From the NCBI RefSeq assembly GCF_000422685.1, contig NZ_AUGN01000001.1, positions 434,001 to 498,000 of the forward strand: a stretch of DNA of 64,000 nt. Reading direction: 5' to 3'. This stretch comes from Flavobacterium gelidilacus DSM 15343. Lineage in GTDB: Bacteria > Bacteroidota > Bacteroidia > Flavobacteriales > Flavobacteriaceae. The notes beneath the pieces are model-generated. The model was not told where the DNA came from. It saw only the letters and a program-made list of their open reading frames with translations, and ran no database searches. Positions 43,907 through 52,507 of this stretch are shown here, one piece after another (the stretch's first letter is position 1; each line of letters begins with the position of its first letter). Made by a program: the position numbers and the translations under genes.

Positions 43907-45094
43907 TTAATCCAATAATCTCAAAATCTTTTTAAAATTATCAGAAGGTAATCCGATTTTTTCCATGTTTTCAAAATCTTGTTTTGTTGCATTTATCCAA
44001 CTTGTAGAAACGGCAATATTCTGATCTTTGTATTTTTTGTGAATTTCTTTGGCTTCTGAATATCTATCTGTCACTAAATAAACATGTGCCAAATGCAATT
44101 GAAATTTTATTTCGTTTTTATTTAAACTTATAGCTTTTAAAATCCAATCTTCAGCTTTTTGATATTGTTTAGTTCTCAAATACAAAGAGCCTAACAAATC
44201 GTATTCATTTTCTTTGCCTAACTTTCTAATATCAATTAACTGATGTAATTCTTTGATTGCTGCTTCAGGTTTTAATAATGATAAAGTTCTAATATGTGTG
44301 TTGTAAAGTTTTAAATAATCAGTCAAAATACCTGAACTAACTATACTTTCATCGGAAACAGATTCTATTAATTTAGTTTTTTCTAAAGGTAATAATTGCT
44401 TGAATTCACTATATTTATATTTAGACGTAATCTGTTCTAAAAACGCAATTAAAAACTTATTTTTAAATTCTAAAAGTTTTGCTACTTCTGTTTTTTCTGC
44501 TAAGCCTAAAATTTCTTGTTTAGCTTCTTTATCCCAACCTCTACTGGCTTTATAATCTATCCAAGGCACAACTTCTAAAACTATTTTCTGATTCATTACC
44601 CAGTTTTGACTTTCAATTCCGAACCACAAATAAGGAATATTTGATAAGCAAGTAGAACTTGTTGAAACCAAACGAGCAACTTTATTGACTTTTTCTTTAT
44701 CCGTTAAACAAGCACCATCCAATTTTGCTTCCTTTAGGAACAAATTTGCAGCATCAGCATTTGAAAACAATGCATAAGTACATTTATCACTACCTGCGAT
44801 TGTTGATGTTAAATGAATTGCTCCAGCAGCACCTTGACTAATTCCAGACGGATCTGGTATAGCTTTTAACACAGATACTAGACTACTACTTAATTTCTGA
44901 TTTTCATCTAAAACTGTTATTCTGTAGATAAATTCGGTAGTTCCAACAGGTAAATCTTCCGACTTGATTAACGTTCTTTTTCCAGCTGAAAGGGTAATCT
45001 CTTTTGAAGTCGCTCTTTCTTTGTCCCAATAACCATCCTTTTGAGCAAATGTTTTGAACGAAAACAAGATTGCTAGTATAATAACTTTATTCAT
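43907..45094 (-). CDS. Exported TPR-containing protein, unknown function
   Basis: The product has 395 residues, with a signal peptide (ending FSFKTFAQ). The N-terminal half (about 20-200) is Bacteroidetes-type sequence with two or three Cys (KCTYALF, GACLTDKE, STCLSNIPYLWFGIE) that could form disulphides in the periplasm. The C-terminal third holds TPR-like helices (EYDLLGSLYLRTKQYQKAED, FQLHLAHVYLVTDRYSEAKE). No catalytic motif is seen. It lies between menC (172 bp away) and the MBL-fold gene on the same strand, but its gaps are long enough for separate transcription. Confidence 0.7.
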   Translation of the reverse strand: MNKVIILAILFSFKTFAQKDGYWDKERATSKEITLSAGKRTLIKSEDLPVGTTEFIYRITVLDENQKLSSSLVSVLKAIPDPSGISQGAAGAIHLTSTIAGSDKCTYALFSNADAANLFLKEAKLDGACLTDKEKVNKVARLVSTSSTCLSNIPYLWFGIESQNWVMNQKIVLEVVPWIDYKASRGWDKEAKQEILGLAEKTEVAKLLEFKNKFLIAFLEQITSKYKYSEFKQLLPLEKTKLIESVSDESIVSSGILTDYLKLYNTHIRTLSLLKPEAAIKELHQLIDIRKLGKENEYDLLGSLYLRTKQYQKAEDWILKAISLNKNEIKFQLHLAHVYLVTDRYSEAKEIHKKYKDQNIAVSTSWINATKQDFENMEKIGLPSDNFKKILRLLD

Positions 45095-45217
45095 ATTTAA
45101 TTTTGCGATTCATTAGCAATAGTTGTGCCTCTTTTATGCTGTTTATATATTCCGTTTTTAAAACCTAAACGGCAAAGGATGCTTTATCTGAAAATCTAAT
45201 CTCCGAAAATCTGTACT

Positions 45218-45895
45218 CTATAATTCTATAAATCCTCCTATTTCCAGCAACATTAAATCTTTATCTTTTTCGAAGAATTTTCGTTTTGCTTCTTCATGAT
45301 TAATTTCGATGTATCCGAAAGTATCGTAGTGATAACCCAAAATTTTATCACATTCCACAAAATCTGAAGCAAAAATGGCGTCTTCAACATCCATTGTAAA
45401 ATTACTTCCAATTGGTAAAATAGCTAAATCTAATTTAGTTCGCATTGGAATTAACTTCATATCCATTGTTAAAGCTGTATCTCCTGCTATATAAATATTT
45501 TTTCGTTCACCTTCAATTACAAATCCACCAGGTTGACCACCATAAGTTCCGTCAGCAAATGATGAAGTGTGAATGGCATTAACGTATTTCACTACTCCGA
45601 ATTCAAAATCCCAACTTCCACCGTGATTCATAGGATGAAATTGAAAACCTTTGTTTCCATAGTAATTTGCTATTTCAAAATTTGAAACAATAACTGCATC
45701 TGTTCTTTTGGCAATAGCTTCCACATCTAAAACATGATCTTGATGTGCGTGAGTTAACAAAATATAATCCGCTTTTAACGTATTAATGTCGATATGAGAA
45801 GCTTTTGGGTTTCCTGTAATAAATGGATCCACAAGAATGTTTATGTCTTCTATTTCAATTCCTAAACAAGCGTGACCGTAAAATGTGATTTTCAT
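45218..45895 (-). CDS. Metallo-beta-lactamase-fold hydrolase (UPF0173 type)
   Basis: The product has 225 residues. Metal ligands fit the MBL fold: YGHACLGIE, the HxHxDH site THAHQDH at about 50-56, a further His after NHGG, an Asp in IAGDTALT, and a late GYHYDTFGYI. The sequence is of the UPF0173 type (YtkL-like), cytoplasmic zinc hydrolases of unknown substrate. It lies 15 bp after the propeller-like protein gene and between menA and menC on the same strand. A role in menaquinone synthesis, such as thioester cleavage, is only an inference from position. Confidence 0.88.
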   Translation of the reverse strand: MKITFYGHACLGIEIEDINILVDPFITGNPKASHIDINTLKADYILLTHAHQDHVLDVEAIAKRTDAVIVSNFEIANYYGNKGFQFHPMNHGGSWDFEFGVVKYVNAIHTSSFADGTYGGQPGGFVIEGERKNIYIAGDTALTMDMKLIPMRTKLDLAILPIGSNFTMDVEDAIFASDFVECDKILGYHYDTFGYIEINHEEAKRKFFEKDKDLMLLEIGGFIEL

Positions 45896-45910
45896 AGTTG
45901 TATCTTTAAA

Positions 45911-47407
45911 TTATTGAAGTATCATGAATTGTTTTTTTCTTCCACCATCACTCATCATAATGAAAGTATCTAAATTATAAGTTCCATAAAAAGGTAAATA
46001 ATAAGTATTTCCTTTATTGTCTTGAATTTTATTGTAATCTACTTTTCCGTCAGGAGAATAAGTAAAGTCATATAAAGCAGAAGATTCAAACCAACCTTTA
46101 GATACTTTGGTTCTACCATCGCTTTTTTCGGTTAAGTTTTTACCTGAATTTAAAATTACATGTAATTTATCATCCTTTAAAAATGCATTATAAGATGGCA
46201 CTGTTGCTCTCTTAAAAATACTTCTTCCCCAACTTATTTCACCATTTTTATCAAATTTTAAAATCAAAATATCGTCGTAATGATAGGTTGTCGTCCAATA
46301 ACCAGCGCCATTCATTCCTGTAGCAACATAAGTTTGCGTTACATAAAATTCCTCTGCTAATACAATAGTATTTCCTTGATCATCTCTAACCACATAATCT
46401 ACATAAAAAGAGTTTAGTTCTTTTTTCTTTTTATCATGTCGTTCTGCTTTTGCATCACCATATAAATCTTCATAAACATCTTTTGGCAGTTCTGAATTTT
46501 TCTTAGCAATTATGACCAAAGAGCTAGCATTTATTTTAAAATTACAACCCCCTTTGATATTTCCTTCTCTTTCATTGGAATAAAATCCGACTAAACTCAA
46601 TTGGTTCTCATAATAATTAATCGCTAACGAAGAAATAAAATTACCGCTTTCTAAACTAATTTTAGTGCTTTGATTGTTGCCTTTTGAAATTTTGTTTAAT
46701 ACAAAATCGTAATTAGCATCACCATCTTTTTTCTTCGATTTTCCACTGATAAATAGTTTTCCTAAAGCAAAAACATTAGCCTCATCATCTACAAATAAAT
46801 CATTAGGTTCAAAATAATTTCCTTCGTCTTCTTGATACGTTTTTTCAAAAACTACTTTTAAAGTTTCTGAATCAAAAACATGAATTTTATAAGAATTAAG
46901 ATTCTTCTTGATATTATCTGTTGCAATAGCAATATATTTTCCGTTTGGAGAAATTGCCACATTTGTTCCTCTTTTATTTCTTCCAGTGAATAAACCACCT
47001 TTTTCTACATCAGCTTTAAAAAGTTCTTTTTGAGAATGGGTTTTTGTTTCAATATTAAAAGTGTTGCAATAAACAATACGTTCCCTTTTGCTGGGTGACA
47101 AAACCGTAATGTATTTAATTTCGTTTTCATAGCTAACATAACCATCAAAACTTTCTTTTTTACTACTTTCTACTCTTTTACTGAAAATTTTATTCAATTT
47201 AGCATCAAAAACATCTAATAGAAAGTTGTTTTTATTAGCTCTTACTAAACCTGTTTTTCCACTTTTTGTTGTGTGAATAGCCAGAACACCATCAACCGTA
47301 ATTTCATCTTTAAATTCTGGACTTTCAGAAACTTTTAATTGAGTTGTTACTTGAGATTTTACTAGATTAATTGAAAATAGTAAAGCAATACAAAGGATTT
47401 TTTTCAT
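45911..47407 (-). CDS. Exported beta-rich (propeller-like) protein, unknown function
   Basis: The product has 498 residues, with a signal peptide ending FSINLVKSQ. The rest consists of repeated beta segments of the type ISPNGKYIAIATDN and ILKFDKNGEISWGRS, suggesting a beta-propeller; no catalytic motif is seen. A Lys/Asp-rich stretch (DAKAERHDKKKKELNSF) lies in the middle. It is in the menA-to-menC block on the same strand, 16 bp after menA and 15 bp before the MBL-fold gene, so the three are probably cotranscribed. It may be exposed in the periplasm; the function is unknown. Confidence 0.72.
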   Translation of the reverse strand: MKKILCIALLFSINLVKSQVTTQLKVSESPEFKDEITVDGVLAIHTTKSGKTGLVRANKNNFLLDVFDAKLNKIFSKRVESSKKESFDGYVSYENEIKYITVLSPSKRERIVYCNTFNIETKTHSQKELFKADVEKGGLFTGRNKRGTNVAISPNGKYIAIATDNIKKNLNSYKIHVFDSETLKVVFEKTYQEDEGNYFEPNDLFVDDEANVFALGKLFISGKSKKKDGDANYDFVLNKISKGNNQSTKISLESGNFISSLAINYYENQLSLVGFYSNEREGNIKGGCNFKINASSLVIIAKKNSELPKDVYEDLYGDAKAERHDKKKKELNSFYVDYVVRDDQGNTIVLAEEFYVTQTYVATGMNGAGYWTTTYHYDDILILKFDKNGEISWGRSIFKRATVPSYNAFLKDDKLHVILNSGKNLTEKSDGRTKVSKGWFESSALYDFTYSPDGKVDYNKIQDNKGNTYYLPFYGTYNLDTFIMMSDGGRKKQFMILQ

Positions 47408-47423
47408 AAATGATATAAAGAAA

Positions 47424-48326
47424 TTAGAACGTTATTTTTGACAAATATATTAAACTAAGTCCAACTAATAAACTCAAAACAAAAGTCCCTAAAGCTACTT
47501 TTTTAAGTTCTGGATCAAAATCTTTATATTCTTTTGCTTTTTTGACTGTATCAACATGTTTGATGAACAATATATTGACAATTAAAATGGGTATTGATGT
47601 CATTTTTAAAATTTTTGAAAAAGCTAACATCAGAATTAAACTAGTTATGAATAATGAAAAATGATAAATTTTAGCATTTTCCAAGCCCATTTTGACAACT
47701 AATGTTCTTTTTCCAGCTATTCTGTCGTTTTCAATATCTCTCATGTTGTTTAAATTTAAAACAGCAACACTCAGCAAACCAATTGCTGCAGCTGGAAGAA
47801 ATAATTTCCAATCCAAAAAATGAGTGTACAGAAAATTTGACCCTACAACAGAAACCAATCCAAAAAAGATAAAAACAAATAAATCTCCTAAACCGTTGTA
47901 ACCATAAGCGTTACTTCCAACTGTGTATTTTATTGCTGCACCGATTGAACCAATTCCTAAAAGGATAAAAATCATGCTTAAGGCAAAATTTTCTTTTCCG
48001 AAGGCTACATAAATTAGTGCTAAAGCTAGAAATAAAGTAATCACAGCAGTAATAATTACAGCTTTCTTCATTTGATTGGCTGTTATAACTCCAGCGGCAA
48101 CCATTCGCTTTTCCCCTATTCTATTAACATCAGTTCCTTTAATTCCGTCACCATAATCATTGGCATAGTTGGATAAAATTTGTAATCCTAACGTAGTAAG
48201 AAGTGCTAAAACCAAAATTCTATAATCATAAAATCCTTGGTGATAAGCATAGGCACTTCCTACAATTATTCCAGATAGTGATAAGGGTAATGTTCTTAAT
48301 CTTGCGGCTTGTATCCAGTTTTTCAT
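47424..48326 (-). CDS. menA: 1,4-Dihydroxy-2-naphthoate polyprenyltransferase
   Basis: MenA joins a polyprenyl chain to DHNA in the inner membrane, the membrane step of menaquinone synthesis. The 300 residues belong to the UbiA family with about nine membrane helices. The first Asp-rich prenyl-diphosphate site reads NYANDYGDGIKGTD at about 54-67. The second conserved stretch is NNMRDIENDRIAGKRTLVV. The start MKNWIQAARLRTLPLSLSG is typical of MenA. It is 5 bp downstream of the small membrane protein gene and begins a tight group with the two following genes. Confidence 0.94.
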   Translation of the reverse strand: MKNWIQAARLRTLPLSLSGIIVGSAYAYHQGFYDYRILVLALLTTLGLQILSNYANDYGDGIKGTDVNRIGEKRMVAAGVITANQMKKAVIITAVITLFLALALIYVAFGKENFALSMIFILLGIGSIGAAIKYTVGSNAYGYNGLGDLFVFIFFGLVSVVGSNFLYTHFLDWKLFLPAAAIGLLSVAVLNLNNMRDIENDRIAGKRTLVVKMGLENAKIYHFSLFITSLILMLAFSKILKMTSIPILIVNILFIKHVDTVKKAKEYKDFDPELKKVALGTFVLSLLVGLSLIYLSKITF

Positions 48327-48331
48327 TGTTT

Positions 48332-48736
48332 TTAAAAGTTTATATAACCAATTTTTATTGCTCTTATTAAAAATATTCCCAAAAATAAAGAAATTGGAGC
48401 TGCTAACTTCAAGTAAAAAGGATTTAATTTATCTGCTGCATTTTTTGCAAATTTATTATGTAACTTAATTGGTACAAACATTAATAATACAGCAGTAATC
48501 ATCAAAAAATTTCCAATAAGTTCAAGATATGAGCCATATGTTGAAAATATTGCTGAATTAAGAAATGCTAACCCTATTAAAAATCTAATTAGTAATTCTG
48601 AATAATTAATTAAATAAGTACTTCCAGCTTTTGCTATAATTTTTCTAACTTTTTCAGGGCTAAAAAACATCAAAAAACTAGCTAAAATTAAGAAAACTCC
48701 AAAGAGAGTAACTGTGAATTGTGAAATATCAAACAT
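48332..48736 (-). CDS. Small integral membrane protein upstream of menA
   Basis: From the ATG at 48736 the product has 134 residues; a GTG at 48769 would add 11 residues (VSLSLIINLSS) that do not improve it. Four membrane helices are likely (about 8-26, 46-62, 68-85, 105-125), with basic loops (SPEKVRKIIAKAG, IKLHNKFAKN). I do not recognise the family. It lies between the two PH-domain genes and menA on the same strand, 5 bp before menA, so it is probably cotranscribed with menA. Confidence 0.7.
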   Translation of the reverse strand: MFDISQFTVTLFGVFLILASFLMFFSPEKVRKIIAKAGSTYLINYSELLIRFLIGLAFLNSAIFSTYGSYLELIGNFLMITAVLLMFVPIKLHNKFAKNAADKLNPFYLKLAAPISLFLGIFLIRAIKIGYINF

Positions 48737-48798
48737 ACTACTTAAATTAATAATTAAACTTAGTGACACAGTTTCTCAGTAACTTTAAAACTCTTTAA

Positions 48799-50298
48799 TC
48801 ACATCCAATTCTCCTTAGAAATCTCCACTTGATACAACCATTTATTGACTTGTTCTTTAATTTCTGTATAATTTGAAGTCGAAAAGGAGACTTTTCCACC
48901 AGCAGTGTATAAAACTACTGAACCAATATTTGTGATTTTTTGCCAAATGAATTGTTGGGTTTCAATAGCTTGAATTTTATATGGCATCATAATTTCGTGA
49001 TCAATATCCCAAGCACCACTTTGTTTTACGATAAATTCATCCGAAATAAATAATCTGTAATTTCTATAAGAAAAATATAAAATCGTTCCCATAAATAAAA
49101 TATAAACTGAAATAACACTTACTAATTCATAAATGGTAAATTTATCTATGTTATAATTTACGATTAATCCAATACTAACAGGAATTAGAATTAAAAAGAA
49201 TAGATTTAAAAGTAATTTTCTAAGGTTTGGAACTAAAGTTTTTTGATGTTGTGGCAATTTTCCAATCAATAATTTTAAAATTTGTTCTTTTTCTGATTTA
49301 TTACAACCTGGAATTTTAGTTTTGTCTTTTGGACTTGCTCGCTTCATTTCGCTTGAAGCTTGAAATATTTCAACAGTATTAACATCTAATTTCTTCTGAA
49401 AAAAGTTTTGCGTCAACTTAATAATTTGAACTTTTTCTGGATTAATGATTGTGTTTTTGATGTTCAATAAACCATAAGTCAATACAAATGACTTTTTATC
49501 TTTCTTGATTGTGAAATTGAAATACTTAACAACTGTTATAACTAAATTGACGACAATTATAGCTGTAAAAACAAAAATCAACAAACCTAACAACAAGCTT
49601 ACTATCGGAATTTGTTCTAACTGATTTATATTGTCATCAATCAAATCATCGCGACCAATTTGTCTTAAATTATCCGAAATTGTTGTAACAACCAAAAATA
49701 TATACGCAAAACTTTTTATGTAATTTGCTGTAATTCCGATTTTTAAAAGACTTGGAATTCCGATTGTGATGAATGATTTTGGTTGCTCTTCTTCTTGAAT
49801 TAAATCTTCAACCGAATTTGTGTTTTTCTCAGTGTTTTCTAGTAAATGTTGTTTTAATTCAACAGCCATTTCTTGAGAAATAGCATTGATTGAAGCTTCT
49901 TTTCCATCACTTCCTGCTGTGTCTAATTCTAATTTATGAACATTAAAAAACCTTTGAATTAAACTTTGGTCAATTGTGACTTTTTGTATTTTATTAAACG
50001 GAATGGTTGTTTTAGTTTTGTTGAAAATTCCGTTTTCTATTACGAATTCTTCTAACTTATAATCAATATAAAATTTAAAAAACCAATATCTTAAAAATGC
50101 GATAATAGCAATAAATATAATTATTCCCGCAATTCCTAAATAAACTTGAATAGCACTATAAGCCTCTTTTTTAAAGAAAACAATTAATATAAAAGGCCAA
50201 AGTGCACGAACAGATTTTTGCAACGTGTTTGCAAACAAAACAACAACCCCAATTAAGGATTGTCTTTGAGGAATAGAAAAATCAAAGTTAGATTTCAT
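48799..50298 (-). CDS. Bacterial-PH-domain membrane protein (YdbT-like)
   Basis: The product has 499 residues, with about six membrane helices arranged in pairs, each pair followed by a bacterial PH-like (bPH2, formerly DUF304) domain. The domain pattern IENGIFNKTKTTIPFNKIQKV followed by VHKLELDTAGSDG occurs once, and similar VQIIKLTQNFFQKKLDVNTV and IQAIETQQFIWQKI follow, so three PH repeats are present. The first codons overlap the stop of the YdbS-like gene by 11 bp. Such YdbS/YdbT pairs form membrane complexes of unknown function in many bacteria. Confidence 0.86.
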   Translation of the reverse strand: MKSNFDFSIPQRQSLIGVVVLFANTLQKSVRALWPFILIVFFKKEAYSAIQVYLGIAGIIIFIAIIAFLRYWFFKFYIDYKLEEFVIENGIFNKTKTTIPFNKIQKVTIDQSLIQRFFNVHKLELDTAGSDGKEASINAISQEMAVELKQHLLENTEKNTNSVEDLIQEEEQPKSFITIGIPSLLKIGITANYIKSFAYIFLVVTTISDNLRQIGRDDLIDDNINQLEQIPIVSLLLGLLIFVFTAIIVVNLVITVVKYFNFTIKKDKKSFVLTYGLLNIKNTIINPEKVQIIKLTQNFFQKKLDVNTVEIFQASSEMKRASPKDKTKIPGCNKSEKEQILKLLIGKLPQHQKTLVPNLRKLLLNLFFLILIPVSIGLIVNYNIDKFTIYELVSVISVYILFMGTILYFSYRNYRLFISDEFIVKQSGAWDIDHEIMMPYKIQAIETQQFIWQKITNIGSVVLYTAGGKVSFSTSNYTEIKEQVNKWLYQVEISKENWM

Positions 50299-50887
50299 CT
50301 AAATCTTCTTTTAAATTGTTTTCTGAAAGTTGAATTTGTTCCTCAATAATTTGTTCTTTTATACTCTCAGCTTCTATCTCATTAATTTTTAAGGAAACAC
50401 TTTCTTTGATTTTTTTAGCATCTTCTAACAATAAACCTTTAATTTTTAGATCACTTGTACTTCCACCAGCAGTAAATAGTTCAATAGAAGCTAATCCGAA
50501 ATATCTGGATAACATTCCTTGATGTAAAGCTACATGTTGTACTCTATTATTAGTAACTATTGTAGTAATTTCGCTAATTACACCTGATTTAAAAATCACG
50601 TCATGTTCACGCAAGGCAAAACCCTTTTTAGCAAAATTTATTTTTAAATATAGAAAACTCACGACCCCTAAAATTAACCAACCAATAACAAAATAGATAA
50701 TTTTATCTTTGATTAATGCTTCAATAGAAATAAAGTATAGAACTATTATTCCGATTAAAAGTATGCCAAAAACAATCCCAAATTGAATTAGCATGACTTT
50801 GAAATAATCTTTTTGCAAAGGTTCTAATTTTGTGTCTTCAAATTTGGGTAAAGTTGAAATGTTTATTGTTTCGTTGGTGAATTCCAT
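50288..50887 (-). CDS. Bacterial-PH-domain membrane protein (YdbS-like)
   Basis: The product has 199 residues. Two membrane helices (about 30-50 and 58-78) are followed by one bPH2 domain, with the typical FALREHDVIFKSGVISEIT and RVQHVALHQGMLSRYFGLA, then LFTAGGSTSDL. The acidic C-terminus continues past the domain. The stop overlaps the start of the larger YdbT-like gene by 11 bp, giving strong translational coupling. It lies 3 bp after the outer-membrane beta-barrel protein gene. The function is unknown. Confidence 0.87.
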   Translation of the reverse strand: MEFTNETINISTLPKFEDTKLEPLQKDYFKVMLIQFGIVFGILLIGIIVLYFISIEALIKDKIIYFVIGWLILGVVSFLYLKINFAKKGFALREHDVIFKSGVISEITTIVTNNRVQHVALHQGMLSRYFGLASIELFTAGGSTSDLKIKGLLLEDAKKIKESVSLKINEIEAESIKEQIIEEQIQLSENNLKEDLDEI

Positions 50888-50890
50888 AAT

Positions 50891-51475
50891 TTATAATTTG
50901 ATTCCAAAACCTAAATTTATAAAATGAACGTTTGCTTTACCTTCAAAATCTTTTGAATTTACAGGATAATATTTATAACTAGCTTCAATAAAAATTAAAT
51001 CGCTAGCATGAATACGAAAACCTGGATTAATTGTTATTCCAGAAAAATTCACTTTTTCAGAAGCAATTTCTAAGGGAGCAGCAGGATCAAAATTTAATGC
51101 AAAATATTCAAATTCACTTGAAAAAAAAGCAAAACCTACATTAACAAAAGGTCTAAAATTTGATTTAAAAACATCATATTCTATCCCTATATTTGGATTA
51201 ACAACAATAGCATCTTTTTTAAAAAATTGGTCTTTATTTTTAAGGTAATCTAATGTTAAGCCACCATAAAAATTTAAACTTTCTTCATTTACAATACTAT
51301 ATCTGGCATCTACTCCAATTAATCCGTTAAACTCATCACTAATTAAATTTTCATTTTTAAGATTTCCTACATAATGTATTCCGATTTGAATTTTTTTTGG
51401 TTGATTAGAGGATGTTTCTTGTGCCAAAGCTAAAGTGCTAATTGTTAAGGCAAATACTAAAACTATTTTTTTCAT
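50891..51475 (-). CDS. Outer-membrane beta-barrel protein
   Basis: The product has 194 residues. A signal peptide ends LALAQ. The mature part shows alternating hydrophobic strands of an eight-stranded OmpX/OmpW-like barrel (for example GLTLDYLKNKDQ, FVNVGFAFFSSEFEYF), and ends in the aromatic/hydrophobic pattern HFINLGFGIKL expected for assembly by Bam. The function is not known. It is in a run of minus-strand genes after menB (20 bp gap) and before the PH-domain genes (3 bp gap), so it is probably part of the menB transcript. Confidence 0.8.
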   Translation of the reverse strand: MKKIVLVFALTISTLALAQETSSNQPKKIQIGIHYVGNLKNENLISDEFNGLIGVDARYSIVNEESLNFYGGLTLDYLKNKDQFFKKDAIVVNPNIGIEYDVFKSNFRPFVNVGFAFFSSEFEYFALNFDPAAPLEIASEKVNFSGITINPGFRIHASDLIFIEASYKYYPVNSKDFEGKANVHFINLGFGIKL

Positions 51476-51495
51476 ATATTTAATTTCTAAATTTT

Positions 51496-52335
51496 CTAAG
51501 GTAAATATTTCTTCTCAAAATTAGGCTTACGTTTTTCTAAGAAAGCATCTCTTCCTTCTTTGGCTTCATCTGTCATGTAGGCTAAACGTGTTGCTTCTCC
51601 GGCGAATACTTGTTGCCCAACCATTCCGTCATCCGTTAAATTCATTGCGAATTTTAGCATTTTTATGGATGTTGGCGATTTTTCTAATATTTCTTGAGCC
51701 CATTCAAAAGCTGTATCTTCTAATTCTGCGTGAGGAATAACTGCATTTACCATTCCCATTTCAAAAGCATCTTGAGCTGAATAATTTCTTCCTAAAAAGA
51801 AAATTTCTCTTGCTCTTTTTTGTCCGACCATTTTAGCTAAATAAGCAGAACCATAACCACCATCAAAACTGGTTACATCTGCATCAGTTTGTTTAAAAAC
51901 GGCGTGTTCTTTACTCGCTAAAGTCAAATCACATACCACATGAAGCGAATGACCTCCACCAACTGCCCAACCTGGAACAACGCAAATTACAGCTTTTGGC
52001 ATAAAGCGAATCATTCGTTGCACTTCTAAAATGTTTAATCTGTGATAACCGTCATCACCAACATATCCTTGATGTCCACGTGCTTTTTGATCACCACCAC
52101 TACAAAACGAATAAATTCCGTCTTTAGAACTTGGTCCTTCAGCAGAAAGTAACACTACTCCAATTGAAGTATCTTCTTGTGCATCATAAAATGCTTCGAT
52201 TAATTCGCGTGTTGTTTTTGGTCGAAATGCATTACGCACATCTGGTCTGTTGAAGGCAATTCTTGCAACTCCATCACATTTTTTATAGGTTATATCTTCG
52301 AATTCTTTTACGGTTTTCCAATTGATTTGACTCAT
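51496..52335 (-). CDS. menB: 1,4-Dihydroxy-2-naphthoyl-CoA synthase
   Basis: MenB closes the second ring of menaquinone by a Dieckmann-type condensation of o-succinylbenzoyl-CoA. The 279 residues belong to the crotonase family. The N-terminal YKKCDGVARIAFNRPDVRNA, the anion-hole motif CSGGDQKARG, and GWAVGGGHSLHVVCD are all present, as is the segment TDADVTSFDGGYGSAYLA that is typical of MenB and not of other crotonases. The ATG at 52335 has a TAAATTTG box about 34 nt upstream. It heads a block of minus-strand genes that continues through the barrel and PH-domain genes to menA. Confidence 0.95.
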   Translation of the reverse strand: MSQINWKTVKEFEDITYKKCDGVARIAFNRPDVRNAFRPKTTRELIEAFYDAQEDTSIGVVLLSAEGPSSKDGIYSFCSGGDQKARGHQGYVGDDGYHRLNILEVQRMIRFMPKAVICVVPGWAVGGGHSLHVVCDLTLASKEHAVFKQTDADVTSFDGGYGSAYLAKMVGQKRAREIFFLGRNYSAQDAFEMGMVNAVIPHAELEDTAFEWAQEILEKSPTSIKMLKFAMNLTDDGMVGQQVFAGEATRLAYMTDEAKEGRDAFLEKRKPNFEKKYLP

Positions 52336-52369
52336 GTTGTATTAAAAAATTTAGTTATGATTTTAAGTA

Positions 52370-52377
52370 CAAATTTA
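52370..52377 (-). promoter_or_regulatory. -7 box before menB
   Basis: The minus strand reads TAAATTTG, a perfect TAnnTTTG match with the ATG 34 nt downstream. No TTG was seen at the -33 distance. Confidence 0.45.
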
Positions 52378-52507
52378 AAGATTATATTAATTACTCTAAT
52401 TTCTTAAATCTGTGTTCCAAAAAAAATCAAGTTAAAGTTAAAATGAAATTTCACGTAAAAATAAACCATTTTTTACATTATATTGCATCTTCAAATGAAT
52501 TACTATT

